DNA of 64,000 nt from Amycolatopsis sp. NBC_01480 (GCF_036227205.1 NZ_CP109442.1:6076001-6140000); one strand, 5' to 3'; positions 7,746 to 17,115 are shown, counted from the stretch's first letter. Numbers and translations are program-made. Notes: a model not told the origin generated them from the letters alone.

Positions 7746-10700
7746 TCACGCCCGTAGCCGCAGGCCCTTCGGCGTCGCGCGGAACCCGGCCTCCTGCAGG
7801 ATCTCCGCGAGCTCGGACGTCAGCGCGTGCTCGCCGTCGGCCCGCTGCACGGCGAGCTGGCCGAGCCAGCCTTCCCGCACCGCGGTGGACAACGCCGCCG
7901 CGGCCTGCTGCAACGCCGGCCGCTCCTCGGTGAAACTCAGCAGCGACTTGCCACCTCGCTCGACGTACAACGCCGGCACCCCGTCGACCAGCACCGCCAG
8001 CGCCCCGGCCTTCCGCGCCGGCCGGTGTTTCGTGTCGCCGGTCGCGGCCGGCCAGGACAACGCCGCCCCGTACGGCTGCGCCGGGTCCGCCGCGGCCAGC
8101 ACCACCGCGCTGCCCGCCTGACCCGGCCTGCTCCCGGAGAGTTCGCTCTGAGGACCGGACACCGCGCGGAGCCGGTCGACCGCGCCCTTCGCCGCGAACT
8201 GGGCCGCACCCAGGCCTTCGACGACGTAACCGCGCACGACCTGGCCCGCGTCCTCCATTCCGCGCAGCACCTTGTAGATCCCCGAGAACCCGCCCGTGAC
8301 GCGTTCGGTGTCGAGGGCCCCGCGGGTGAGCACGCCGTGGCGCTCCAGGAACGCTTCGGTGCGCGCGTGCGCCCGGCGGGTCGGGTCCGTCTCGCGGGGT
8401 GGGGTCAGGGCCCAGCGCCCGGCGACCGTCGGCGGCCCGCTCCGCGACGGCATCTGCGGGCGGCCGGCCCGCATCCGCGCGTACCGCCCGCGCGGCGCCT
8501 GCCGTCGGGGCTTGTGCGCGCCATGCCCGGCGACCTGCGCGCGCAACGGCCCCAGGGTGTCGCCGGTGACCAGCCCGGCCCAGACCAGGTCCCACAGCGC
8601 GGCGACGACCGCGCCGTCGTCCGGCGGCGCCTCCAGCTGCGGCGTGGCCCGGTCCACCAGCTGGCGGAAGAACAGCGCCCCACCGTCCAAAGCGGACACA
8701 ATGGCCTCGTGTAGCGGGCTCGACGGCGGGTCCTCCTCCACCTCCGGCAGCAGCAGGTCCGCGACGTCGGACGGCGCCAGCGCCAGCCAGCCGTCCCCGC
8801 CCGCCAGCGCCCCGCACCCGGCCCAGGTGACCTCGCCCGCCGTGGTCAGCTCGTCGAGCAGCGCGGGGGAGTACCCCGGCAGCCGGCTCGGCAGGATCAG
8901 CGACTCGACCGCGCTGGCCGGCAACGGCGCGCCGGCCAGCTGCTCCACCACCGACAGCACGTCGTCGGCCGTGGGCGCGGACCGCAGCCGGCCGCCGATT
9001 CCGTGCCACGCGGGCAGGAACCGGCCCAGCGCCGCCGGCTCCACGGGCTCGACCTCCGCGCGCAGCCGCGCCAGCGACGCCCGTCGCAGCCGCCGCAGCA
9101 CCGCCGAGTCGCAGTACTCGACGCCGACGCCGTGCGTCTCCGGATGCCCGACCGGGCTCAGCTCCCCGCGCACCAGCCGGCCCTGCCCGGTCAGCCGGTC
9201 GAGCACACCGACCACCACCGCCGACCCCAGCCCGAACCGCGCGGCCGCCGCCGACGCCGGGAACGGCCCCCGGACCCGCGCGTACCGCGACAGCAGGTCG
9301 CCCAGCGGGTCTTCGACCGGCTCCGTGAACGCTTCCGGCACGCCCACCGGCAGCGCGGCCCCCAGCGCGTCCCGCACCCGGCCCGCGTCCTCGATCGCCA
9401 GGTACCGCTCCTCGCCGCCGATCCGCACCCGGATGGCCCGCCGCGCGGATTCCAGCTCCGCCAGCCACTCCGGCCGGATCCCGCGCTCGCCCGCCTCCAC
9501 TGTGGACAGATCGCCGAGGAACCGCAGCAGGTCGGCCGCGTCCTCGGCCGACCGCGCGTGACGCTCGGGATCGAGCCGCTGCAGCGACTGCTCCACCTCG
9601 CGCACCGCGTCCGGGTCGAGCAGCTCGCGGATCGCCTCTGTGCCCAGCAGTTCGGCGAGCAACGTGGAGTCCAGCGACAGCGCGGCCGCCCGTCGCTCGG
9701 CCAGCGGCGCGTCGGTCTCGTACAGGAACATCCCGACGTAACCGAACAACAGGCTGCGCGCGAACGGCGAGGCCGACGGCGTCTCGACCTCCACCAGCCG
9801 CACCTTGCGCGCCCGGACGTCGGCCATCAGCTCCCGCAGCCCGCCCACGTCGTAGACGTCCTGCAGGACTTCCCGCATCGCCTCCAGCACCACGGGGAAC
9901 CGCTCGTACTTCGACGCCACCGACAGCAGTTGCGAGGCCCGCTGCCGCTGCTGCCACAACGGCGTCCGGCGCCTCGGGTCCCGCCGCGGCAGCAGCAGCG
10001 ACCGCGCCGCGCACTCCCGGAACCGGGCGGCGAACACCGCCGAGCCGCCGACCTCCGCGACGATCAGCTGCTCGACCTCCTCCGGGTCCAGCAGCACATC
10101 GTCGGCTCCGATGGTCACCTCGGCGCCGTCGGAGTCAAGCGCGTCGGGCAGCCGCAGCACGATGCCGTCGTCGGAGTGCGCCACCTGTGCGTCGACCCCG
10201 CGGTTCTCCCTCAGCCGGGCCGCGATGGCCAGCGCCCACGGCGCGTTCACCTGCGCCCCGAACGGCGAGTGCACCACGATCCGCCAGTCGCCCAGCTCGT
10301 CGCGGTAGCGCTCGAGCAGGATCGTGCGGTCGTTCGGCACGTGCCGGGTCGCCGACTTCTGCTCTTCCAGGTACGCCAGCAGGTTGTCGCACGCCCGCTG
10401 GTCGAGCCCGGCCGCCGCGGCCCGCGCCCTGGCCGCCTCGCTGTCCGATGTGGACAGTTCGCGGACGAACGCGCCCAGCGCCCGCCCCAGCTCCAGCGGC
10501 CGCCCGGCCGCATCGCCCTTCCAGAACGGCATCCGCGCGGGCTCCCCCGGCGCGGGCACCACGAGCACGCGGTCGTGCGTGATCTCGGTGATCCGCCACG
10601 AGGACGTGCCGAGCAGGATGGTGTCGCCGACCCGCGACTCGTACACCATCTCCTCGTCGAACTCGCCGACGCGCGAGCCGGGCTTGCCGTCCGCGCCCGG

Positions 10701-12413
10701 GGTCATCACGGTGAACAGCCCGCGGTCGGGGATCGTGCCGCCGGAGGTGACCGCCAGCCGCTGCGAGCCGGGCCGGCCGCGCAGCTCGTCGGCGACGCGG
10801 TCCCAGGTGATCCGTGCGCGCAGCTCGCCGAACTCCTCGCTCGGGTACCGGCCGGCGAGCATGTCCAGCACCGCGTGCAGCGCGTCGTCCGGCAGCGCGG
10901 CGAACGGCGCCGCCCGCCGCACCAGCGCCGCGACTTCGGCCACCGTCCACGGCTCCAGCGCCACCATCGCGACCACGTGCTGGGCCAGCACGTCGAGCGG
11001 GTTGCGCGGGTACCGCACGGCCTCGATCGCCCCGGCCGCCATCCGCTCCGCGACCACCGCGCACGAGACCAGGTCGCCCCGGAACTTCGGGAACATCACC
11101 CCGGAGGACACCGCGCCCACCTGGTGCCCGGCCCGGCCGACCCGCTGCAGCCCGGACGCGACCGTCGGCGGGGCCTCGATCTGCACGACCAGGTCGACCG
11201 CGCCCATGTCGATGCCCAGCTCCAGCGACGAGGTCGCCACGACGCACGGCAGCCGCCCGGACTTCAGTTCCTCCTCGACGTGGGTGCGCTGCTCCCGCGA
11301 CATCGACCCGTGGTGCGCCCGCGCGACCACCGGCTCCGCGCCCGTGGCCAGCCCGGACTGCCCGATCGCTTCGGCCGGGAACGCGTCTTCGGCGCGCAGC
11401 CCGGTCTGCTCGGCCGCCAGCTCGTTGAGCCGGGCGGTGAGCCGCTCGGTCAGCCGCCGGGAGTTGGCGAACACGATGGTCGAGCGGTGCGCCCGGACCA
11501 GCTCCAGCACCCGCTCCTCGACCGCGGGCCAGATCGACGGCCGCTTCACCGCGGCCCCCGCGATCTCCTCCTGCGTGCCGATGCCGCCTTCCGACGGCAA
11601 CTCAGACAGCGAAGTCAGGTCGTCCAGCCGCTCCATCGGCGAGGGCGCCGGCCCGTCGAGGTTCGCCATGTCCTCGACCGGCACCTCGACCCGCACCTCG
11701 ATCGTCTTCGCCAGCTTCGGCTGCACCACCGTGACCGGGCGCCCGCCCGCGAGGAAGGCGCTCACCTCGTCGACCGGCCGGACGGTCGCGGACAGCCCGA
11801 TCCGCTGCGCCGGCTTGGGCAGCAGCGCGTCGAGCCGCTCCAGCGACAGCGCCAGGTGCGCGCCGCGCTTCCCGCCCGCGACCGCGTGCACCTCGTCGAC
11901 GATCACCGTCTCGACCCCCGCCAGCGATTCGCGCGCCGACGAGGTGAGGATCAGGAACAGCGACTCCGGCGTGGTCACCAGCACGTCCGGCGGCGTCTTG
12001 CCGAACGACCGGCGCTCGGCCGCCGTGGTGTCGCCGGTGCGCATGCCGACCTCGATCCCCGGCACCGGCAGCCCCAGCCGCCGCGACGCCTGCGAGATCC
12101 CGGCGAGCGGCGCGCGCAGGTTTCGCTGGACGTCGACCGCCAGCGCCTTGAGCGGCGAGACGTACAGGATCCGGCAGCGCTTGCGCGGCTCGGCCGGCGG
12201 CGGCTCCACCGACAGTCGGTCCAGCGCCCAGAGGAATGCGGACAGCGTCTTGCCGGACCCGGTGGGGGCGACGACCAGGGCGTGTTCCCCGGCGTGCGCG
12301 GCCCGCCAGGCCCCGGCCTGCGCCGCGGTGGGTGCGGCGAAGGCCCCCTCGAACCACGTACGGGTCGCGGGGGAGAAGAGGTCCAACACGTCTGCTGCCA
12401 CGTTGTCCATCAT
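7746..12413 (-). CDS. lhr: Lhr-family ATP-dependent superfamily 2 helicase
   Basis: A 1555-residue protein, the full length of Lhr ('large helicase-related'). The Walker A motif is APTGSGKT near residues 49-56 and motif II is DEVH in VIVDEVHAV near 163-171. Downstream come SATVRP, VATSSLELGID and QRVGRAGHQ (motif VI). The roughly 900-residue C-terminal part is typical of Lhr: a winged-helix and beta-barrel core plus a long C-terminal module. Mycobacterial Lhr is a 3'-5' ssDNA translocase and RNA:DNA helicase involved in DNA repair. The start is the ATG pair at 12408-12413, preceded by GGGGTG; a TTG at 12431 gives six more residues. It is divergent from the Hsp70 gene. Confidence 0.93.
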   Translation of the reverse strand: MMDNVAADVLDLFSPATRTWFEGAFAAPTAAQAGAWRAAHAGEHALVVAPTGSGKTLSAFLWALDRLSVEPPPAEPRKRCRILYVSPLKALAVDVQRNLRAPLAGISQASRRLGLPVPGIEVGMRTGDTTAAERRSFGKTPPDVLVTTPESLFLILTSSARESLAGVETVIVDEVHAVAGGKRGAHLALSLERLDALLPKPAQRIGLSATVRPVDEVSAFLAGGRPVTVVQPKLAKTIEVRVEVPVEDMANLDGPAPSPMERLDDLTSLSELPSEGGIGTQEEIAGAAVKRPSIWPAVEERVLELVRAHRSTIVFANSRRLTERLTARLNELAAEQTGLRAEDAFPAEAIGQSGLATGAEPVVARAHHGSMSREQRTHVEEELKSGRLPCVVATSSLELGIDMGAVDLVVQIEAPPTVASGLQRVGRAGHQVGAVSSGVMFPKFRGDLVSCAVVAERMAAGAIEAVRYPRNPLDVLAQHVVAMVALEPWTVAEVAALVRRAAPFAALPDDALHAVLDMLAGRYPSEEFGELRARITWDRVADELRGRPGSQRLAVTSGGTIPDRGLFTVMTPGADGKPGSRVGEFDEEMVYESRVGDTILLGTSSWRITEITHDRVLVVPAPGEPARMPFWKGDAAGRPLELGRALGAFVRELSTSDSEAARARAAAAGLDQRACDNLLAYLEEQKSATRHVPNDRTILLERYRDELGDWRIVVHSPFGAQVNAPWALAIAARLRENRGVDAQVAHSDDGIVLRLPDALDSDGAEVTIGADDVLLDPEEVEQLIVAEVGGSAVFAARFRECAARSLLLPRRDPRRRTPLWQQRQRASQLLSVASKYERFPVVLEAMREVLQDVYDVGGLRELMADVRARKVRLVEVETPSASPFARSLLFGYVGMFLYETDAPLAERRAAALSLDSTLLAELLGTEAIRELLDPDAVREVEQSLQRLDPERHARSAEDAADLLRFLGDLSTVEAGERGIRPEWLAELESARRAIRVRIGGEERYLAIEDAGRVRDALGAALPVGVPEAFTEPVEDPLGDLLSRYARVRGPFPASAAAARFGLGSAVVVGVLDRLTGQGRLVRGELSPVGHPETHGVGVEYCDSAVLRRLRRASLARLRAEVEPVEPAALGRFLPAWHGIGGRLRSAPTADDVLSVVEQLAGAPLPASAVESLILPSRLPGYSPALLDELTTAGEVTWAGCGALAGGDGWLALAPSDVADLLLPEVEEDPPSSPLHEAIVSALDGGALFFRQLVDRATPQLEAPPDDGAVVAALWDLVWAGLVTGDTLGPLRAQVAGHGAHKPRRQAPRGRYARMRAGRPQMPSRSGPPTVAGRWALTPPRETDPTRRAHARTEAFLERHGVLTRGALDTERVTGGFSGIYKVLRGMEDAGQVVRGYVVEGLGAAQFAAKGAVDRLRAVSGPQSELSGSRPGQAGSAVVLAAADPAQPYGAALSWPAATGDTKHRPARKAGALAVLVDGVPALYVERGGKSLLSFTEERPALQQAAAALSTAVREGWLGQLAVQRADGEHALTSELAEILQEAGFRATPKGLRLRA

Positions 12414-12680
12414 GCGCGGCACCCCCGACAATTTCGGTCCCGGCCGCCGCCGGGGCCGGTCCGCTCAGAGCGAACGGCCGGTCAGAACGCCTGGTCGAGG
12501 CCGTGCCGGAGGACCTCGGGCACACCCTTCAGGCCGTTCGCGCGAGCTGCGGCGCCGCCGAAATGGTGGGTCCCGTCACGTTCGCCCGCCGAGGGGAAGC
12601 GAGTTTCGCGGGTCCGCACGCACGGTGACCGTCCGCGTGGGAGCATCACCGCCAGCGCCGCTACGTCGAGGGGAAGTGCT

Positions 12681-14537
12681 GTGCGGATCCTGTCGGTGGA
12701 CCTCGGGACGTCCAACACCGTCGCCGTCCTTTCGGCACACGGCATGCCGCCGAGGGTCGTCGAGGTGGACGGTTCGGCCAACATGCCGTCGGCGATCTTC
12801 GCCGGCGAGGACGGCACGATCATGGTCGGCCGCGACGCCGAGCGCCGCGCGCGCCTGGACCCGACCCGCTTCGAGCCCAACCCGAAGCGCCGCATCGACG
12901 AGCAGACCCTGCTGCTGGGCACCGACGTCGTGCCCGTGAACGAGGCGCTGGCCGCGATCCTGCGCCGCGTGCTCGACGAGATCACCCGCCAGCTCGGCGG
13001 CGAGCAGCCCGACGAAGTCCGGCTGACGCACCCCGCCCAGTGGGGGCCGGTGCGCCGCAACGTGCTGCTGTCCGCCGCCCGCCTGGCCGGCATCGGTTCG
13101 AACGTGCTGCTGGTGCCCGAGCCGGTCGCGGCGGCCGCGCACTTCGCGTCGTTCCCCGGAAAGGCGCTCGCTCCCGGGCAGGCGCTCGCCGTCTACGACC
13201 TCGGTGCGGGCACCTTCGACGTCGCCGTCGTCGGCGCCACCCAGAACGGCTTCGTGGTGCTGGCCGAGGACGGCCTGCCCGACCTCGGCGGGCTCGACGT
13301 GGACCAGGCGCTGATGGTGCACGTCGGCCGCGAGGTCTCGCACTCGGACCCGCAGCGCTGGCAACGGCTCCTGCGTCCGGAGTCCACAGCGGACCGCCGT
13401 ACGCGGCGCGCGCTGCAAGAAGACGTGAAGGCCGCGAAGGAGGCGCTGTCCCGGCACCCGCAGACCGAAGTGCCGATGCCGGAGCCGTTCAAGGACGTGC
13501 TGGTCACGCGCGGCGAGCTGGAGGGCCTGGTCCGCCCCGCGATGCTGCGCAGCGTCGAGCTGCTTTCGCGCACGCTCCGCTCGTCCGGGCTGACGCCGGA
13601 CCGGCTCGCGGGCATCTACCTGGTCGGCGGGTCGAGTCGGCTGCCGCTGGTCGGCTCGATGATCGCGGAGAAGCTCGGCGTGGTGCCGGGCAGCCTCGAC
13701 CAGCCGGAGACGGCCGTGGCCCTCGGCGCGCAGCACGTGGCGCGCGACGGGCTTTCCATGCGGACGCAGAACGTCGAGGGCCCGGTCGCGGCCGGGGCGT
13801 CGGCGCCGTTCGCGCCGCCGGTCGCCACGGTGCCGGGCGGTTATCCGCCCCGGCCCGGCTACCCGCAGCAGTTCTCGCCGCCGCCTCCGCCGCAGCAGCC
13901 GGCGCCGTCGAACTTCCCGACGTACTCGCTGTCCGACCAGGCCGCGCCGCCGAAGAAGAACGGGCGGAAGAAGCTGTGGATCGGGATCGCCGTGGCGGTG
14001 GTCGTGGTCCTCGCCGCGGGGCTGACGTACTTCCTGACCTCGAGCTCCTCGGTGAAGACCTACACCGCCGACGAGTGCAAGACGCCCGGCCAGGCCGATT
14101 CCGCCGGGCTCACCGGCTGCATGCGCCAGCTCGCCGGGACGATCGCCGACACCGGCGACTGCAAACCGGGCATGGGCAACGGGCCCGCCGCGCCCGCGCA
14201 GAGCCTCGGCGCGACGTCGACCTGCTCGGCGCCCGGCCGCGCGGGCACTCAGGTGACGTACGTGCAGGGCACTTCGGCGGACGAGCTGAAGCAGTACACC
14301 GACGGGCTGCTGAACTCCGCCGGCGGCGACCGCACCGAGGCCGACTGGGCGGGCAACGGGCTCAAGGGCCGGTACTCGTCCGCGGCCGGGCAGGCCTCGG
14401 CGGTGCTGGTGTTCACGGTGTCCGACCGGCCGCTGGTGGGCTTCATCTACCAGCTGAACTCGAGCGACCAGGCGGCCGCGACCACGCCCGGCACGCTGGC
14501 CGACTACTTCGAGCAGAGCGTCCAGCCGGGGAAGTGA
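12681..14537 (+). CDS. Hsp70-family protein with a membrane anchor and secreted C-terminal domain
   Basis: A 618-residue protein. Residues 1-365 form a DnaK-like nucleotide-binding domain: VDLGTSNTVAVL (5-16), VYDLGAGTFDVAVVG (about 172-186) and IYLVGGSSRLPLV (about 312-324). No DnaK substrate-binding domain follows. Instead there is a Pro/Gln-rich linker (about 375-420), a basic patch, one membrane helix (WIGIAVAVVVVLAAGLTYFL, about 432-451) and a C-terminal domain of about 165 residues with several cysteines, predicted outside the cell. The GTG has a GAGGGGAAG ribosome site at 12668-12676. A plain open frame extends thousands of bases upstream opposite lhr but is not protein-like. It may be an ATP-dependent envelope sensor or scaffold, which is inference. 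Confidence 0.87.
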   Translation: MRILSVDLGTSNTVAVLSAHGMPPRVVEVDGSANMPSAIFAGEDGTIMVGRDAERRARLDPTRFEPNPKRRIDEQTLLLGTDVVPVNEALAAILRRVLDEITRQLGGEQPDEVRLTHPAQWGPVRRNVLLSAARLAGIGSNVLLVPEPVAAAAHFASFPGKALAPGQALAVYDLGAGTFDVAVVGATQNGFVVLAEDGLPDLGGLDVDQALMVHVGREVSHSDPQRWQRLLRPESTADRRTRRALQEDVKAAKEALSRHPQTEVPMPEPFKDVLVTRGELEGLVRPAMLRSVELLSRTLRSSGLTPDRLAGIYLVGGSSRLPLVGSMIAEKLGVVPGSLDQPETAVALGAQHVARDGLSMRTQNVEGPVAAGASAPFAPPVATVPGGYPPRPGYPQQFSPPPPPQQPAPSNFPTYSLSDQAAPPKKNGRKKLWIGIAVAVVVVLAAGLTYFLTSSSSVKTYTADECKTPGQADSAGLTGCMRQLAGTIADTGDCKPGMGNGPAAPAQSLGATSTCSAPGRAGTQVTYVQGTSADELKQYTDGLLNSAGGDRTEADWAGNGLKGRYSSAAGQASAVLVFTVSDRPLVGFIYQLNSSDQAAATTPGTLADYFEQSVQPGK

Positions 14538-14544
14538 GCCTGCT

Positions 14545-14574
14545 CCGGCGCGAACGGGCCGTTCGCGGCGCCGG
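14545..14574 (+). terminator. hairpin after the Hsp70 gene
   Basis: CCGGCG (14545-14550) pairs with CGCCGG (14569-14574) around an inner CGAACGG/CCGTTCG pairing. There is no T-run, so it is a weak or factor-assisted terminator candidate. Confidence 0.5.
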
Positions 14575-14587
14575 GGCGCGCGCGAGC

Positions 14588-14593
14588 TAGCAT
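14588..14593 (+). promoter_or_regulatory. -10 hexamer TAGCAT, leaderless start
   Basis: TAGCAT ends 7 nt before the ATG of the DUF3046 gene, and no ribosome site is present. This TANNNT spacing is typical of actinobacterial leaderless promoters. Confidence 0.55.
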
Positions 14594-14600
14594 TCGGCCG

Positions 14601-14795
14601 ATGCGTATCACGGTTTTCCGACGGCTCATGGCTGAAGAGTTCGGTGCCGGCCGGGCCGCGGTGCTGACCAGCGACCACGTGTTCAGCGGGCTCGGTGGCC
14701 GGACCATCGAACAGGCGCTGGGCTCCGGCATCCCGCCCAAGCAGATCTGGCGCGAGGTGTGTGCCGCCTTCGACATCCCGCCGGAGCGGCGCTGA
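14601..14795 (+). CDS. DUF3046 domain protein
   Basis: A small 64-residue protein that fills the whole DUF3046 family length. Typical elements are FRRLMAEEFG near residues 6-15, LTSDHVFSGLGGRTIEQAL near 22-40 and PPKQIWREVCAAFDIP near 45-60. The family is confined to actinobacteria and sits just upstream of recA in most of them; its function is unknown. The gene is only 72 bp from the recA LexA box and probably has its own leaderless promoter (TAGCAT, 14588-14593). The conserved location suggests a link to recombination or the cell cycle, but nothing in the sequence proves it. Confidence 0.9.
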   Translation: MRITVFRRLMAEEFGAGRAAVLTSDHVFSGLGGRTIEQALGSGIPPKQIWREVCAAFDIPPERR

Positions 14796-14866
14796 CCTGC
14801 GGCTTCTTCGCCACGTCGACCCGGACGGGCGAAAAACCCTAGCGCAAGGGCGTGTCGCTTCCCGTC

Positions 14867-14882
14867 TCGAACAGGTGTTCGT
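14867..14882. promoter_or_regulatory. LexA (SOS) box of recA
   Basis: TCGAACAGGTGTTCGT differs from TCGAAC-N4-GTTCGA only in the last base. A -10-like TAGGGT (14884-14889) follows at once, so bound LexA would cover that promoter. It lies 182 bp before the recA start. Confidence 0.88.
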
Positions 14883-14939
14883 CTAGGGTGTTGTGCACAC
14901 CGAGGCCAGCGATCCACAGATCGGCCGCCGCGCCCGGAA

Positions 14940-14962
14940 TTGTCGGTCCCTGCCCGTAGCGT
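14940..14962 (+). promoter_or_regulatory. second recA promoter, PafBC/RecA_NDp type
   Basis: TTGTCGGTC (14940-14948), 8 nt, TAGCGT (14957-14962): 8 of 9 in the upstream element and a full TANNNT at the correct spacing. Mycobacterial recA is known to have both a LexA promoter and a LexA-independent damage promoter of this kind. Confidence 0.72.
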
Positions 14963-14972
14963 CGGACCGGAC

Positions 14973-15020
14973 AGTGCTTGATCCAACGAGTGCTTGATCC
15001 AACCAGAGCTTGATCTGGAC
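14973..15020 (+). repeat. three 16-bp tandem repeats in the recA leader
   Basis: AGTGCTTGATCCAAC occurs at 14973 and again at 14989, with a diverged third copy (AGAGCTTGATCTGGAC) from 15005, all at a 16-bp period. They lie between the second promoter and the recA start codon. Confidence 0.8.
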
Positions 15021-15064
15021 AACCGAACAAGCCCCACAGGCCCAACCAGCGAGGTGGACTTCCC

Positions 15065-16120
15065 ATGGCACCAGCAGCACCCGACAAGGACAAGGCGCTC
15101 GAGCTCGCCCTGGCCCAGATCGACAAGCAGTACGGCAAGGGCTCCGTGATGCGCCTCGGTGAAGAGGGCCGCGCCCCCATCGCCGTGATCCCGACCGGGG
15201 CGATCGCGCTCGACGTCGCGCTCGGGATCGGCGGGCTGCCGCGGGGCCGGGTCGTGGAGATCTACGGCCCGGAGTCCTCCGGTAAGACGACCGTCGCCCT
15301 GCACTCGGTGGCCAACGCGCAGCGGAACGGCGGCATCGCGGCGTTCATCGACGCGGAGCACGCGCTGGACCCGGAGTACGCCAAGAAGCTCGGCGTGGAC
15401 ACCGACGCGCTGCTGGTCTCCCAGCCGGACACCGGTGAGCAGGCGCTGGAGATCGCGGACATGCTGATCCGCTCGGGCGCGCTCGACATCCTGGTCATCG
15501 ACTCGGTCGCCGCGCTCGTGCCGCGCGCCGAGATCGAGGGCGAGATGGGCGACAACCACGTCGGCCTCCAGGCCCGCCTGATGAGCCAGGCGCTGCGGAA
15601 GATGACCGGTGCGATGAACAACTCCGGCACCACCGCGATCTTCATCAACCAGCTGCGCGAGAAGATCGGCGTCATGTTCGGCTCCCCGGAGACGACGACC
15701 GGTGGCAAGGCGCTCAAGTTCTACGCTTCGGTCCGCCTCGACGTGCGCCGCATCGAGACCCTGAAGGACGGCGGCGAGCCGGTCGGCAACCGCACCCGGG
15801 TGAAGGTCGTCAAGAACAAGGTCGCGCCGCCCTTCAAGCAGGCCGAGTTCGACATCCTCTACGGCCACGGCATCTCCCGCGAGGGCTCGCTCATCGACAT
15901 GGGCGTCGACCAGGGCATCCTGCGCAAGTCCGGCGCTTGGTACACCTACGAGGGCGACCAGCTCGGCCAGGGCAAGGAGAACGCGCGGAAGTTCCTGCTC
16001 GACAACCCGGACATCGCCAACGAGATCGAGAAGCGGATCAAGGAGAAGCTGGGCATCGGCGCTCAGGTCGACGCCGAGGCCGCGGCCGTCGACGCGGTGC
16101 CCGCCCCCGTCGACTTCTGA
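15065..16120 (+). CDS. recA: recombinase RecA
   Basis: A 351-residue RecA, which forms ATP-dependent filaments on single-stranded DNA, catalyses strand exchange and triggers LexA self-cleavage. It shows Walker [10 protein letters not shown] near residues 69-77, the start motif [12 protein letters not shown] near 20-31, [19 protein letters not shown] (Walker B and following), the L2-region [20 protein letters not shown], and a C-terminal acidic/alanine tail. No intein interrupts it. A GAGGTGG ribosome site (about 15051-15057) precedes the ATG. Two upstream promoters are predicted: one LexA-controlled, one PafBC-type. recX follows after a 162-bp gap. Confidence 0.98.
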   Translation: MAPAAPDKDKALELALAQIDKQYGKGSVMRLGEEGRAPIAVIPTGAIALDVALGIGGLPRGRVVEIYGPESSGKTTVALHSVANAQRNGGIAAFIDAEHALDPEYAKKLGVDTDALLVSQPDTGEQALEIADMLIRSGALDILVIDSVAALVPRAEIEGEMGDNHVGLQARLMSQALRKMTGAMNNSGTTAIFINQLREKIGVMFGSPETTTGGKALKFYASVRLDVRRIETLKDGGEPVGNRTRVKVVKNKVAPPFKQAEFDILYGHGISREGSLIDMGVDQGILRKSGAWYTYEGDQLGQGKENARKFLLDNPDIANEIEKRIKEKLGIGAQVDAEAAAVDAVPAPVDF

Positions 16121-16145
16121 GTCGAGGGGAAGGGAGTGAGTGTGT

Positions 16146-16167
16146 TCACGGGGAACGTTCCCCGTGA
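16146..16167. repeat. perfect 22-bp palindrome between recA and recX
   Basis: TCACGGGGAAC (16146-16156) is followed directly by its reverse complement GTTCCCCGTGA (16157-16167). The preceding GTGAGTGTG resembles the arm of family A palindromes at 1177 and 45641. It may attenuate readthrough from recA into recX. Confidence 0.8.
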
Positions 16168-16282
16168 CCTCTCCTTCCGGCGTCCTGAGAGCGGACTCCT
16201 GACCGGGCGGGATTGTGGACGCCCGGCGGAGGCCCGTGGTTCCGGTGGTCGCGGTTCGTCAGCCGTGGTCACCTGAGTTCTA

Positions 16283-16843
16283 GTGATGGGAGCGGTTGTG
16301 GCGAGGGCGCCGAAGGTGGATCCGGCGGAGCTGCCGCCGGAGGAGCGGGCGAAGAAGGCCAAGGAGATCTGCTTCGATCTGCTGGCCATGCGGCCCCGCA
16401 CGGGCGAAGAGCTCCGGCAGGCCTTGCACCGCAAGGGGTTCGACGAGGCGACGATCGAGACCCTGCTCGGCAAGCTGGACCGGGCGGGGCTGATCAACGA
16501 CGCGGAGTTCGCCGAGGTCTGGGTCCGTTCCCGGCATGCGAACCAGGGTCTCTCCCGCACCGCACTGGTCGCCGAGTTGCGGCGTAAGGGTGTTGACGAC
16601 GAGATCGCCGTCCAGGCGGCAAGCGAGGTCGACCGCGAGGCCGAGGAGCAGCGGGCCCGCGAGCTGGTCCGCAAACGTCTGGGCTCCCTCGGCAACGTCG
16701 ACGAGCAGACGGCCATCCGCCGGCTGCTCGGCTTCCTCGGCCGCAAGGGCTACCCCCAGGGGCTGGCCTACACCGTCATCCGGGACGAGCTGCGCGAGTA
16801 TGGCGCCGAGTCGACCATCTTGGACGACGCTGTCATCGAGTGA
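16283..16843 (+). CDS. recX: regulatory protein RecX
   Basis: A 186-residue helical RecX, which binds and restrains RecA filaments. Its three tandem helical repeats are visible, for example CFDLLAMRPRTGEELRQAL near residues 30-48, GLINDAEFAEVWVRSRH near 69-85 and the terminal repeat FLGRKGYPQGLAYTVIRDEL near 151-170. Start codons at 16283 (GTG), 16286 (ATG) and 16298 (GTG) are all possible with no strong ribosome site; the protein-like region begins after residue 10. The 22-bp palindrome downstream of recA probably lowers recX expression relative to recA, as seen elsewhere with hairpins between the two genes (inference). Confidence 0.95.
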   Translation: MMGAVVARAPKVDPAELPPEERAKKAKEICFDLLAMRPRTGEELRQALHRKGFDEATIETLLGKLDRAGLINDAEFAEVWVRSRHANQGLSRTALVAELRRKGVDDEIAVQAASEVDREAEEQRARELVRKRLGSLGNVDEQTAIRRLLGFLGRKGYPQGLAYTVIRDELREYGAESTILDDAVIE

Positions 16844-17115
16844 CCGGCCGCGAGTGGCGGCGTCGTGTGGTGCTGCGGGTCGGGGGAGTGGGCAAGGGGT
16901 AGGCGCCGGGGTGCCCCGATTTCCCTTGGGGTGCGCGGAAAATCGGCGGAGAGCTGGTGCAGAGACCGGAAAGCCGGGGCGAAGAACCGGGGTGAAGAGC
17001 CGGCCCGAGGGACAGCGAACTCGGGCGAAGAACCGGCGCGGGCTGCCCCCTAGAACCGGCCGTCACCGCCGCTCCCCGGAACTGACAGCGGGGAACGGCG
17101 GCACAAAACCAGACC

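Noticed and set aside
9003..12680. Very long plus-strand open frame continuous with the Hsp70 gene
   Set aside because: It is the antisense shadow of lhr: Arg/Pro/His-rich, no domain, and the real Hsp70 start is a GTG with a ribosome site at 12681.
14973..15020. CRISPR-like repeats
   Set aside because: The 16-bp units are contiguous with no spacers, and no cas genes are present.
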